A stretch of DNA of 64,000 nucleotides, taken from assembly GCA_037074615.1 (NCBI GenBank), contig CM073549.1, positions 625,001 through 689,000 of the forward strand, read 5' to 3'. Position 1 is the first letter of the stretch, and each line of letters begins with the position of its first letter. Below the pieces are notes generated by a model. The model had not been told where the DNA came from. It made no database searches and saw only the letters and a list, made by a program, of their open reading frames with translations. This document shows positions 32,982 to 45,344 of the stretch, piece by piece. The DNA is from Leucaena leucocephala (taxonomy: Eukaryota > Streptophyta > Magnoliopsida > Fabales > Fabaceae). The position numbers and the translations under genes were made by a program.

Positions 32982-33620
32982 GGCTTTATTTAGTTTAACT
33001 TAGGGAAGAGAAAGTTAGATTAATATAAATGAGAGTAGGGAAATGTAAGGGAAGTTATAAGTGTAAAGATAGGGGAGGAGAGATGATATTTTTTATTTAA
33101 TTCAGAAGGGGAAGGGAGGTGAACGAATTAAAAATTGATAAATATACCATTATCTCTTTATTTAAATTTATTTATAATATTTATATCAAAATTATTATTT
33201 TTTAATTTATGAATATAATTTTTTTTATCTCATTTATATATATAATAAAATTAAAAAAATATAATAAAATTTTAATATTTTCTCTTAATAATTATTATAT
33301 ATATTAATATAATATATAAATAATTTATCATGTTTACTAGGCTTCATCCATCAAAGCAAAAATTATAAGTTAAGAGCATAAAAAAAATTTAGCTCATGAG
33401 GGTATAATTGAAATATTAAGATAATACAAGGGATAATTTTATTAAGAACGGATAACATTTTTTTTATCCTATTCAAAAACCCTCACTTTTTTGGAGGGGA
33501 GGTAGAGGAGAGGAGGTAAGTATATAAAGAAAAAAAATTTTATCTTCCGTCCCTTATATTTTTTCTAACCAAATATACTTATAACTCTCCCCCTTACTCT
33601 CTCCTCTAGGACCCCAAACC
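32982..33620. mobile_element. Harbinger-like MITE, diverged copy
   Basis: The element is flanked by TAA on both sides (32979-32981 and 33621-33623). It begins GGCTTTATTTAGTTTAACTT and ends ...CCCCAAACC. Its G-rich left and C-rich right subterminal runs and its AT-rich core (for example TTTATTTATAATATTTATAT) match the element at 56460-57132. A 3-bp TWA target site and a GG..TTGTTTGG-type end are typical of PIF/Harbinger (Tourist) MITEs. It has no transposase. Confidence 0.75.
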
Positions 33621-34050
33621 TAAGGAAACTCCTTTAAATAAAATAAAATGGCGAGCAGTCAAAGTACGCTCTTCACGTCATGAAAACAAATCATGTTTCA
33701 TACCATTAAGCTATTATATTGTATTTATATTTTATCGTATCGGCGGCAAGTCACATACAAACACCCGCTCGAATCTTCACTGTCCGTGATTCCATGAACC
33801 GATTCTGATTTCACACGGCTCAAAAATAGAAGTTGTTTATAGATAATCCCAGAGGATTCCCTTATCATCAGGCATTCGTTGACCTGAATTCATCGAGAAC
33901 CTTGAATACTCCCCTGATTATGCCATTGCCAATGTAAATTGCATTTATTAGTCTGCTACCATATATATCGAAGAGACGAGGCGAAAAGGAAGGCGTCGAG
34001 ACTGATTAGTGGTAGGTACCTCGATTCGTAGAAGTCTAGAATTCGACAAG

Positions 34051-37000
34051 ATGCGTCTTCTAGGTTATCGTTGTTCTGTAGCAGTAGTTCTGCTTGTGGG
34101 TTTGTTTCTGAATGTGCCTGAGACGTGCAATGGCGGCAAGACTAGCACCTTCGTCAGGAAAGTTGAGAAGACTTTTGATATGCCACTTGACAGTGATGTT
34201 TTCAAAGTGCCTTCAGGTTATAATGCTCCCCAACAGGTAATTTGGTGTACCTTTTTAGATATGTAGTTTTGCTTTTCTGACTGTCTAAGTAAAGAAAAGA
34301 TGAAGCAAAGCCTTCTTTTCTGTCATCTTCCTGCTTGGTTTACTCACTGTTTCAATCCCATTTTATCGCTTGATTTGAAGCAGTCCAAGCTAATACCAAA
34401 CTAGTGATTCAAAAACTGAGATTATGCTAACACGAGAATTAGTCTATTGACTGTAACGTTGTAGTGTACTTCAATACTGTCAAATATCAAAAGAAATATC
34501 TGAAATTCCATCAGATTTTCTCAAAATTCATGAAAATATAAATGTCAAGCATTGAGATTTGAATCCCATCGCAGCAAAGTGAAAATGATACATGATTAAA
34601 AACTGTATTTCGCTTTTCTTTTCGGGTCTTATTCTCAGAGTTTTAATGTGTGGCTGATCTGGATTTTAGGTTCATATAACACAAGGTGATCTTGTGGGAA
34701 AGGCAGTGATTGTATCCTGGGTGACTGAGGATGAACCAGGGTCAAGTGTAGTACGTTACTGGAGTGCGAAGAGCAAGGAAAAGAAGGTGGCTAAGGGCAA
34801 ATATACAACATATAGATACTTCAATTACACATCTGGTTTTATCCATCACTGTACAGTCAGAGATTTGGAGGTAACACTCTAATTGCTCCACACAATAATT
34901 CAAACTCGATTATGCGAAGCTTGAAGCTTCTACATGAGATGATATAGATTTTTCTTTTAAGGAATTAATGTACTTTTTTGTGCAGTTCAATACCAAATAT
35001 TACTATGAGGTTGGAATTGGGAACACAACGAGGCAGTTTTGGTTTATAACTCCTCCTGAAGTTGGCCCGGATGTGCCATACACCTTTGGTCTAATAGGTA
35101 AGTGTGTTATATAAGCATATCCCGTATTACTCATAGTTCATGGATCACAGATTAACATTATGTTGCAAGCATGTGAACATATACATCGGTTGTCTTAAAG
35201 AGTAGCTCTCTTTGATCTTTCACATGCATTTGGTATTGGAAAGTCTTGGGTCTAAGTTTTTATTCCATCATGTACCAAAAGAAGTGATCCTATTTCGTCA
35301 AGCTTTTGATCTCCTTAAACTGGTGTTTGGTCCATAATTTTTTTGTGATTAACTAAGGGAAAATTGATTTCAGGGGATCTTGGTCAGAGTTTTGATTCAA
35401 ACAAAACGCTTACTCACTATGAAATGAACCCTAGAAAAGGACAAACTGTGCTGTTTGTGGGAGACCTCTCTTATGCTGATAACTACCCAAATCACGATAA
35501 CGTTAGGTGGGATACTTGGGGAAGGTTCACAGAAAGAAGTACTGCCTATCAACCTTGGATATGGACAGCAGGGAACCATGAAATTGATTTTGCTCCAGAG
35601 ATTGTAAGCTTCTCATATGAACTGACCCGAGGCAACTTGTTTCTTTTTTTGTCATGATTACTTCTTCAACACTATTGTTCTTTTACAAAAGATTTTTTTT
35701 AAAGAAAAACTGTGTTGTTGATTTGTTGCAGGGAGAAACCATACCTTTCAAGCCTTATACCCACCGTTACCATGTTCCTTATAGAGCATCACAGAGTACT
35801 AAACCCTTCTGGTATTCTGTCAAGAGAGCTTCAGCGCAAATCATTGTCTTGGCCTCATACTCAGCATATGGTAATTCTATATGGCGTAATACACAATGCT
35901 TATGTGAAGACGTGCTGATTGATGCTATGATTTTCATATACACAATGCTGCCTATAGTACATTTCATGACTCCTACATGATCAAATTATGCTGACTAGCT
36001 TTTTTACTCTATCAAGAGATCAGAGACTGATCGTAATGCCATATACTTTTTCTATGTACCATATACGTTTCATCTAAGCTATCATGCAATAGTCAATAAA
36101 TAATAGATATCCTAAATCAATGGCTGACTCAGTAATGTAGTCTATTATCTTTGTCAAGTTATATTGCTTCTTCTTATTCCTCACCTTTTCTTTGGTGTCA
36201 ATGCTTGGATCAAGTGCTTACATGGGACTGCAATGCCCGTGCTTTTAAAGTAGATTCTATTATCAGAATAATGATCTTTACTTTTTCAGGAAAATACACT
36301 CCCCAGTACAAATGGCTTGAGGCTGAACTACCAAAAGTTAACAGGACAGAGACTCCTTGGTTGATTGTTCTCTTGCATTCTCCTTGGTATAACAGCTACA
36401 ATTATCATTTTATGGAAGGGGAAAGCATGAGAGTGATGTACGAGCCCTGGTTCGTGAAGTACAAGGTCGATGTTGTGTTTGCGGGTCATGTTCATGCCTA
36501 TGAGAGATCAGTAAGAGCTAGCTCTCTATCAAGCTGTTTCCATTTTTCTATACATAGTCTTGACTAAGGTGTAACTGGTGTAATGTTACTCTCAAGCTAC
36601 TTACTCCCTCCAATCGTTAATATAAGATCTATTTAACTAATATAGGTAGATTAATAAAAATAGTTAAATTAGTTAATTGTAATGATTTCATGTTAGTTTT
36701 TCTAAAATATTCCTTTTAATCATTTGTATTTGAACTACCCTTGATATAAACCATCTTAATAAGTACAATTAAATAAGGGTATTTTAGGGAGAAGATTATA
36801 ATTTTAGGAGACACTGAATTAGCGTTTATATTCAGGACCAAAATAGACTCTCTATCTAGCTCTTATATTTAGAACTGGAGGGATTATTTTTTTTTATTTC
36901 TCTCTTGAAAACTGTTAAGATCATGATTCACTAGGCTTGCCTTCAAGCTTTTCCAAACCATGTATTTTCTTTATCTTGACAGTTCCTTGAGACCAGGCTG

Positions 37001-37693
37001 AAAGGAATTTCCTTTTGAATTCCAAACACCACGTTACTGTGATACCAAAGAAAATATTCCAATCATCAAACAAGCAATATTTTCTGTTGTCGCAGGAGCA
37101 ACGCCCTTACAAAAATCTATGATTCTTTGTTTCATGTCACGATATTATTTTTATAGTTTCTGAATATAGTGAGTGACACATATCTGAACGAATTCCACTA
37201 TATAGATATTCACTCCCGTCGAAGTAGATTTTAGTGTTTGCATCTGTTGATGACTGATTCGTGTCTGTTTTATCAGGAACGCGTTTCCAATGTGGCGTAC
37301 AACGTTGTAAATGGTTTGTGCACTCCTGTAAAGGATCAGTCGGCTCCTGTATATATAACCATTGGCGATGGAGGAAACCTTGAAGGCTTGGCAACCAAGT
37401 AAGCTCTCCATAAATAAAGCAGAAACTGTGGATTTCATTTTTCTATGTTATATTAGGTTGATTCATTTCATAATGGCAATTTGTTGTACAGCATGACAGA
37501 ACCACAGCCAGAGTACTCTGCATATAGAGAAGCCAGTTTCGGGCACGCCATTTTCGACATCAAGAACCGAACTCATGCTCACTACAGCTGGCACCGCAAC
37601 CAAGATGGTTACGCTGTGGAGGCTGATACCGTGTGGTTTTTCAACAGATTTTGGCACCCCATTGATGACTCCACAAGTCACCCATCGAATTAA
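34051..37693 (+). CDS. PAP10: Purple acid phosphatase, PAP10 type
   Basis: A secreted metallophosphatase that releases inorganic phosphate from organic esters at the cell surface. Eight exons, 34051-34236, 34670-34870, 34986-35097, 35374-35603, 35732-35870, 36290-36510, 37277-37398 and 37492-37693, join to 470 residues. Residues 1-30 form a signal peptide. An N-terminal fibronectin-like domain (VHITQGD...VSWVT) is followed by the metallophosphatase core. The seven metal ligands are all present: D168 (GDLG), D197 and Y200 (GDLSYAD), N234 (GNHE), H319 (LLHSPWY), H356 and H358 (GHVHAYER). NxT/S glycosylation sites such as NYTS, NKT and NRT are visible. The first ATG at 34051 is used; the frame is open slightly upstream but has no ATG. 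PAP10 relatives are induced by phosphate starvation. Intron 6 contains a Stowaway MITE. Confidence 0.95.
36604..36884. mobile_element. Stowaway-like MITE in PAP intron 6
   Basis: The 281-bp element starts CTCCCTCCAATCGTTAATAT and ends ...AACTGGAGGGAT, with TA on both sides (36602-36603 and 36885-36886). CTCCCTCC ends with a TA target site are the hallmark of the Stowaway (Tc1/mariner) group. It lies between exons 6 and 7 and does not touch splice signals. Confidence 0.85.
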
Positions 37694-39228
37694 TCTATAT
37701 GTATCGATTCACTCTGTCTTTTGGGGAACGTAACCAGTGTAATAATGTCAATGATAATCCTTGTCAGTTAAATTGAAATGTGTGCTATGTTATGTCAAGA
37801 ACCGGCGAATAAATTACAATCTCAAGCAGTCAAGCTCTTGCTTTTGCTCACCCTGGAGATATGTCTGTAGCTTTTAGATGCTATTTTCCCCTAACTTCTT
37901 TTTCTTGTCTGTGAATCAACTCTGCTTTCAAAACTGTTTCATCACAAAGACAAAAAAAAAACATGAAGGAAAAATAATCTTCAGATTTTTACAATTTAGT
38001 CCCTCCTTTTTAAAACCATATCCTCATAATAACATGAGAGAATATACTCGTATAATAAATGAAATAAGAGAAAATTGAGAGTAAGCAGTTCAAAATTTCT
38101 TAATCTACATGTATTAACGTTAAGGAACATTAGTGGTTTTGAAATGGAAGGTTTACAACAATGGCCCTTGTATGCTTGAATTTGTAAGGTTCAGATTCTA
38201 CCCTCTATTTAAAAGGAATTAGGTTCTTTCTACCCACCTAATTACAATATATTCATGGCAAGTTCGAAGGAATATTAATAATGGTGAGATATTTGATTTG
38301 GAATTTTATTTTATACAAGTAAAATTTATAGAGTTTAGTTTAAATTTTAAGATATGTCTCAGTTTAAAAATATAAAAAAAATAAGATTAAGATATTTAAA
38401 TATTTCATATGAAAATATTAATTGATTTTATAATTTATTAAGATATTTACAGAATAATAAACACATATGACACTTAATAAATTAACTATAACTAATGGAT
38501 AATAAAGTGGCTTGCTGGAGCTTTTAGTATAATAAATAGATATAAATTTTTAATTATTTTTTTTATACAAAAATTTTTAGAAAGAGATTGAGCTCACCTA
38601 TGATCTAAGGGCAGGGCAAAATCTCCCTTCCTCATAAGTGATACTAATGTCGGGCAGAGCGAGCCGTCCATTACCCTCAGGTATAAACCTAGGCACCCAA
38701 GAGTTAGGATATCTCTCCAAACACCGTGACTAGAACCATAACAAAGTAGTACTCCTCAGGGATTGAACATACTCTAAATAGTCGCATATCTCACTCTTTC
38801 ATAAGTTGAATTTACAGATAATAGGTATAAATATAAATTTGTAGAATATTCATTTTCTAATTTTAGTTGAAAAATTGTTGGGCCTAATCCCAAGTAAGAT
38901 ACTTAGCCCAAAATAATGGCCCAAATGAATATACACAGATGGAAACGTGGCGGGATATCAACATGTCAACCAACTTTTATAAAGATGGAGATTTTAATTG
39001 ACCCGTCGAGATTGGGCATGCTCTTCTCCAAAGTGAAATGGCATATGGTTATTAGTTAATTTACTTATTCTCCAACATTTTGATTAAAATACGGATACAG
39101 AAATTCGCATTTCCATTTTCTCTGTCAATCTAATTTCCTTGTCTGTTTTTCTTGTTTCGATTTCTCCATCGATCACTTGGAGGGAGGTTCTTGGCTGGGC
39201 CAGCGTCCTCCGATGAAGAATTCATAGA
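37694..39228. other. Intergenic region, PAP to WD40 gene
   Basis: The left part is the PAP 3' flank. Bases 38580-38815 are a patch of normal base composition within AT-rich DNA, with sharply different composition from both sides and no open frame, probably a transposon relic. The right part, from about 38880, is the presumed WD40 gene promoter and leader. Confidence 0.5.
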
Positions 39229-42200
39229 ATGGCACAACAGAGCTGTGAGGATGAGAAAAAGAAGATTTATACAGATCCAGAGATATTTTGCTGCGTTTTT
39301 CAGCCCTTGACCGCTGGCGCTGATGCTCAGTACATAGGCATTCGGCGCCTTCTTCTTCACCGGAAGGCTGCGGCCGGCGTTCTCCGCCGTATAGTATGCT
39401 TCAACCTTCGTTGTTTTCGAGCTTGGATAGTTTCAGAGTTTTATTTTGTATACTAGTATCTATGTTTTGTATAGGTATTTATTGGTATTTGGATCTAGTG
39501 ATTGGATCAAAATTGGAATACTGAGATTGAGGAGAGCGCTACTAGCTGGTAGCAGCAGAAATATCTTGACATTCTCCTAATTAACTAAATGTGTTCGCAT
39601 TTCAAAATTTAGCTCATTAGTGATCATAGCTTGTTTATTCATTCATTTTTTTTAACTCGATCTTATTTTTTCCTGTTCCTCCTTTTAATGTATATATTTT
39701 CTATGTTTGGTATTGCTTTGAAATTATTTATGATGCAAAATTTACTCTGTTATCTGCTATAGCAAGATTTACATATTCTATTTGGCCCTCTTCAGGTCGA
39801 CATGGTTCATTTTCATTTTTACACCGGCCTTCTGAGCTTTAGACTTAATCTTATTCACGTATTTCTGTTGAAGGATTGGAGAAGCAACGAGAAGGGTTAT
39901 GTGGCCTACCGTAATTACATATCTAGGCCAAGGGATTGGGAAAGTTCACGAGCCCCTAGCCTCCAAGTCACTCCTGGAAACAGGTTGCTGAACTTAATGA
40001 GCTCTTAATATGTTCAATTTGTGCGTTTATTGCAAGATGATAAGCGAAATTGATTTTTTTTTTAATTGCGAAGAAACTAGGGATCTCTTTTGAGTTGACG
40101 AGTCTTTTGCCTTGTTTCCCTTTTCTCTTTTGTTTTAGACTATTTTCGGAAAATACATTACCCTTCAACATTTCACTTTGCTTCCTTCTAATAAAAGACA
40201 TCTTATATGAGAAAATATTCTTTCCCATAACTTGTTTCCCTTGTCGCCATCTTCTTGTATTAATCCTTGCCCTTATTTCATTCTATCTATTTCTTTCTCA
40301 TTGTTTTAGTTCTAGCAACAGCTTTAGTCAAAACTTGTCTAAATTTTATGACGATGCAGCTTTCTCATTTGTGTGCGCTAGTTTAAATTTATGTTTCCAT
40401 ATAATTCTGACATCAGGATAATTTACTGGTTGATGCATCAGTGGCCGCTGGATTCTACCTCCTAGTCCACTCTCTCATTGGTCTGAGGTGGACAGCTTCA
40501 GTTCTATGCGGGTATGTGTGGTTTCATGTCAATTTTATTCCTAGATTATTGTGTCTGTTGCACTACGGGACATATTGCCACACATGATCATCTCTTAGGG
40601 GGAAACTGAGAAATGTCTCCCTACCTTTTTGTACGCGCATTTCTCTACATTTGATGGGGACGGAACTTGCCCAGGCTATTTCAATGCCATATTATGGCGT
40701 GCTGGTTTAGTTTGCTTGATTATTTATACTTTCCCTTTGTCATGTGTCAATTCAGTGTATTTCTTCCGTTGTAGGATCTTCAAAGGGCCAATCCACTATC
40801 TAATCATAGAACAAGTTTTGGCTCAAGTTTAAGTGATCATGATCGTCCACGTCAACGAGGTGTTGAGGCTGCCTATTCTTTTGTAGGAATGCATTGCGTC
40901 TTTGATCAAAGCAAATCCTCTGGTACTATTGAGTCCAATATAGACTTTCCACTCCTGTGTCACTGTTACTGATCCAGAAGTCTTTTTTTTTTTTTTTTGG
41001 AAAGTAATCCTTAAAGTATTAATGTGTAGTTACCGTTTTGAAGTTTGGGCATATGAGATCTGATCTGCTTGCTTATGGGGCATCGGATGGTACCTTGACA
41101 GTATGCACTGTCTCTGAGGAACCTTCAATCCTCAAACAATTACATGGTCATTCCAAAGATGTTACAGGTTGGATAGACTGGTATTGATTCTGTGGTCTTT
41201 ACTTATATCTTACACAAGATATATGACACTATCACCCAATGCATTAATTTTTATCAATACGCGTTACTATAGTTAACCTGCAGTATATTGGTTGCTAGGC
41301 CTTATCCATTCTTTCTGTTTTTCATATTACTGAAGAACTACCATCCTTAAAAAAGTTATACGTCTGTCAATCAGAATTTTAGGAATGTATAAGTTAATAA
41401 CATAACAGATTGGCTACAGTAGGCTACCAGTATTAAGCATATCGTATCATCATATTGTTTTGTGTAACACCCTCCACTGTACGTTAAATCTTTTAGAGTA
41501 TTAAAGTGCCCAATTTTAGTATTCTGCTTTTGATGTTAATTTTTATCATATAAATATTTCACCAATGCTCTCTTTTGATGCTGGGTTATTTTCAGATTTT
41601 GATTTTTCATCAAACAGTCAGTATATTGCTTCGTCTTCATTGGATAAAACTGTAAGAGTATGGGAGATAGATAATGGAGTTTGCATACGGGTGATATATG
41701 GAGTTTCTTCTCAATTGTGCATTCGTTTTCACCCTGTAAGTGAAACATACTCTTGCATGCGCGTGTGTAAGAGAATGCTATCCTTCTACGCTCTATGTGG
41801 AGGACAGTGTGGCCACTTTTGTATGGTGGGGCTAAATGCTGTCCTCCCCTAGTTTGGAAAAGAACTTGAGGATAATAGACATTATGGTAGCGTGATCAAT
41901 AATTTAATTTCTAACACAAGTGGAACAGTGAATAATGTTCTCCCAATGCGTGTGTGTTTTAACTGACCATTTTTCCACTCCCTCCTGTTTGTGTCCTCCT
42001 CAAATCATTCTCACATTGAAAATGAACTAGAAGCATAAAAAGGGGAAAGCCTAAGCCTTACTGTGGACAAGGATATTTTTTATTGGCGACTTTGAAGCTC
42101 TCATCTAATAGTTTGACAAGGGACGAAGATGTTCACTGGGATTTTGTTTGGAGGCAGTATTTACTACCTAAAAGGCTGCATTACGGTTCCCGTTAAAGAA

Positions 42201-44339
42201 GTGTAGACTGCCTCAAAATGCAGTGGGACTATTCTGATAGCTTAGGGTGCACTTGCATATGTTTGCATTATTTATTCTTTTCTTTCATCTTTGGTTGCGG
42301 CTTGAGGCTAAATTTTCTATGTGGCGCAGGTAAATAACAACTTTCTTTCAGTTGGCAATGCAAACAAAGAAATCAATGTAATCGCCTTTTACTTTTGCCT
42401 ACTATGAAAGAAGTACAGTAATATATCTGACAGGACCTTTACTACAATTCTTTCACTGAATCATGTTGATCTTTGTCATTTCCGTATTTCATCTGTAAGA
42501 TCTGATGTCATTGAATCATGACATAATAGGATGGGGCTATTTGCTGTATATTCTTCATAAAATACGGAACAAATGATTGTTGTGCTTGGTTAAGGACACG
42601 GATTGGTCTTTACTAAATACAGGAATTATGCTGTGTTTGAATCTACTCTCATGCACACACTTTTATTGAAATATTATTTGGAGACAATTTTCTGAAAAGA
42701 TCACACTGGGGCCTTGGCTTCTATTTAAATTTTTCAAACACAATCTTAACCCTTATTCTATGTACTCCTAGAACCTTGTGATTGAGTCATCTGCTGGGGT
42801 ATAATTACAATGACATTTAAAGAAGCGATGGGAAAGAAAATGTTTCTTTGGCCTCTGGAAAATGAGTAATACAATGACAGTTGACTGGATCATGTAATGC
42901 ATTACTCCCATCATCTTAGCCCACCTTATGAATCTTATTGTTTACTGATGCAATACAACTAGCTCTCTCTCCCCCTGGACCTCCCCCCCACAAAAAAAAA
43001 CTATGCTATTAAGTTTTCCCATTTTCAGTGGTCTTACCCGTTTGACTAAGTATTACACTAATTCAGTTTTCTTAAAATTAATTTATTTTCCAGGTGTTCA
43101 ATTTCAGTACAGGAAGGATAATTAATAAAACAGTATTTGGCAGCGAAGTTACCTCTATGGACCATGATCACACAGGAAATCTGATATTTTGTGGGGATGG
43201 ACAGGTGAGCAGCTATATACATGCAAATGTATATCCCTACTAATAGGTTTAATCTCTAATTTTTTATCTGCTGGCTTGTGTATTCAGGGCTGTGTATACT
43301 CAGTAACTATGAACTCCCACACTGGGGTCTTATCCCGATCTCATCGTCATCGAAGTGGCAGTTGGCACAAATCTCCTGTCACGACAGTGCAGTATAGAAG
43401 TTTCTCTCTGCTGGCTGGAGGACCTGTGTTGCTTGCATGCGCTCAGGATGGAAATCTGTCTTTCTTCAGGTTTGACCATACTTTGCCTGTAACCTTTAAA
43501 TTCCTTTGGTTGACTTAATTGTTTTTGTTTTGAAGCACTTGCTAAAAGTTGGCATGTTATAGCGTGGCTTTGGAGGTAAAAGGTTATTTGACACTTCGCT
43601 GCTCGCTGAAATTAGCTCCACGCATTCACAACATTCGAGCTTCATTTTGTCCTCTTCTTTCTCTTGAGAAAGGAGAGTTCATTGGTATGTTTGTATGTAT
43701 TTACTTCATTTTTTCACTTCTTTCTCTTTATTTTCTTGAATGATTTCTGGTGAAGCTGCTTTTGTAAAATTATGCTTATTTTGTGCCTTAGTTATTACTT
43801 CTTTTTTTAGTCTCTCACGTCATTTGTGTGGAACATGTTTTCGTTTAATTCTGTTAACAATTATTCTGCTTTATCAAATTAAGAGAAAGAATACTGCCTT
43901 CAAATCAATAACTAGATATTCAGACAAATGTTGAGTTAAACAGCCCATGGTCAAGTTTTCTCCTGGCAATAGCAAGTATTTCTAGTTGTTAGTGTGTCGA
44001 TATTTTTATTGATTGGTCACAACGGCAATATTTCTGACATCATCCTTTTTGCCATGAGAAGTTGCTGGAAGTGAGGACTCAAATGTCTATTTCTATGATT
44101 TAACACGACCGAGGCATACATGCGTAAACAAGCTACAGGTTAATCTTATAATCATTTAAGGTATTGATGGTATAATTTTTTTCAAGATGACAAGAATTCT
44201 CGTTGTGCAGGGTCATCGCTTTCCTGTCATAGGTATTGCCTGGAACCATGGAGAAAACTTGCTGGCTTCGTCTGATTTTTACGGCACTGTAATCGTATGG
44301 AAGAGAGCAAGGACAGATCTAGAACTTACTTCAATATAG
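39229..44339 (+). CDS. WD40-repeat protein of unknown function
   Basis: Twelve exons fit one continuous frame of 479 residues: 39229-39393, 39874-39983, 40442-40511, 40775-40922, 41030-41167, 41596-41735, 42330-42377, 43094-43204, 43288-43469, 43563-43684, 44062-44138, 44211-44339. The N-terminal 140 residues are not recognisable as a domain and include a charged and serine-rich stretch (FGSSLSDHDRPRQR). From about residue 150 come WD40 blades, clearest in SSSLDKTVRVWEI, LLACAQDGNLSFF, SEDSNVYFYDL and the last, LLASSDFYGTVIVWKRAR. This suggests a single seven-bladed propeller used as a protein scaffold. I believe it corresponds to Arabidopsis At2g16405, for which I know no established role. 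The exon 1 and exon 3 boundaries are the least certain; an alternative acceptor 16 bases upstream of exon 3 would hit a stop. Confidence 0.85.
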
Positions 44340-45344
44340 CATAATATTTGCGAAAATAGTTTTCCCGATTTTTCCGTTTGGTTTTTACCTTTTTGGGTCC
44401 TCTTTATTCTTTTGTTAAAGATTTTTGGGTTTACCGCATTGTCTTCTGTATACTAATACTTCCTTCGCCTCGGGAAACAGGTGAAAAATGTCGTGTTTTT
44501 TTTTTTTGATAACATGATGAAAAATGTTCTTAAGTAAGACATGATTGGAGATGTGTATCCGCATTTGGTGAACATGGTTTCAAAACCATCCTTAGGAAGC
44601 ATATATTGGAAAATTGGATGCGGAGGATATCTTCTGTCAATTTTGTTTCAACTCGTCGTGGCGATCTTTGATGTTATAAAAGTACTTCCGAATTTGATAT
44701 TTGAATTCTTCGCATAAAGCGACGATGGAAACCCCAAGCAAAAAGCATCGTTTTGGTGCCAGCTAAAAATTCCTCAGAACATTTTGACAAAAAAGTACAA
44801 TTTAAAATTCTAGATCTACTCTGAAAAATTTCACAACGAATATTTCAAATTCTAAAGCTATTCTGAAAATTTCAAAACCAAAAGCTCATGCAATACGAAA
44901 AATATAAATAAACTTAAAAACTTGAAATTAAAATTTTAATTTTGAAACCCCCAAAAAATAAAGTCAGCTCGGCAATCTCTTGTAGAAAACTATCCTTAAG
45001 ATAAAAAAAAAAAAAAAGTCCTGCACTGCTCATAAATAAGTCAAGAAACTTTACAGAAGTCCTAATATGAACAAGGACGGGAAGAGAGGACAAGGAATCT
45101 ACGATAGATAATTACAAACAAGAAAACGCATCCTCGACTTTCAAAGTAAACAGGATAAGTCTTAAAACCAAATAGATACGACAAACATATTTCCAAACCG
45201 GTCTTTCTGTAGAAGTAGAAAGGTTACAGTTCACTGCAGAAAACATCGCCTCCGTGTTTGTTTGGTACCTACGCAGGATCAGAAACGCAAGGAATCCCAG
45301 TCCCCTATCGTTGATCTATCTCATTCTATCTTTCTTATGTACTA
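44340..45344. other. Convergent intergenic region, WD40 gene and SHL
   Basis: Shared 3' flank of two convergent genes, with several poly-T and poly-A runs. No coding sequence or repeat family is recognised. Confidence 0.5.

Larger units (their letters stand above)
26480..34050. other. 7.6-kb gene-poor, transposon-relic region between divergent genes
   Basis: No gene can be supported. The left end is the cysteine protease promoter and the right end the phosphatase promoter. In between are long AT-rich tracts, a duplicated block (29090-29541 and 30072-30337), a Mutator-type MITE, an (AAAT)n repeat and a Harbinger-like MITE at 32982-33620. Islands of ordinary base composition at about 28500-28880, 29690-29850 and 30900-31350 contain broken frames only and are probably transposon or retroposed debris. 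Confidence 0.6.

Noticed and set aside
39229..44339. Reading the WD40 gene as a pseudogene because open frames are short
   Set aside because: Twelve exons with good donors and acceptors join in one frame to a WD40 protein of expected size, so short frames only reflect small exons.
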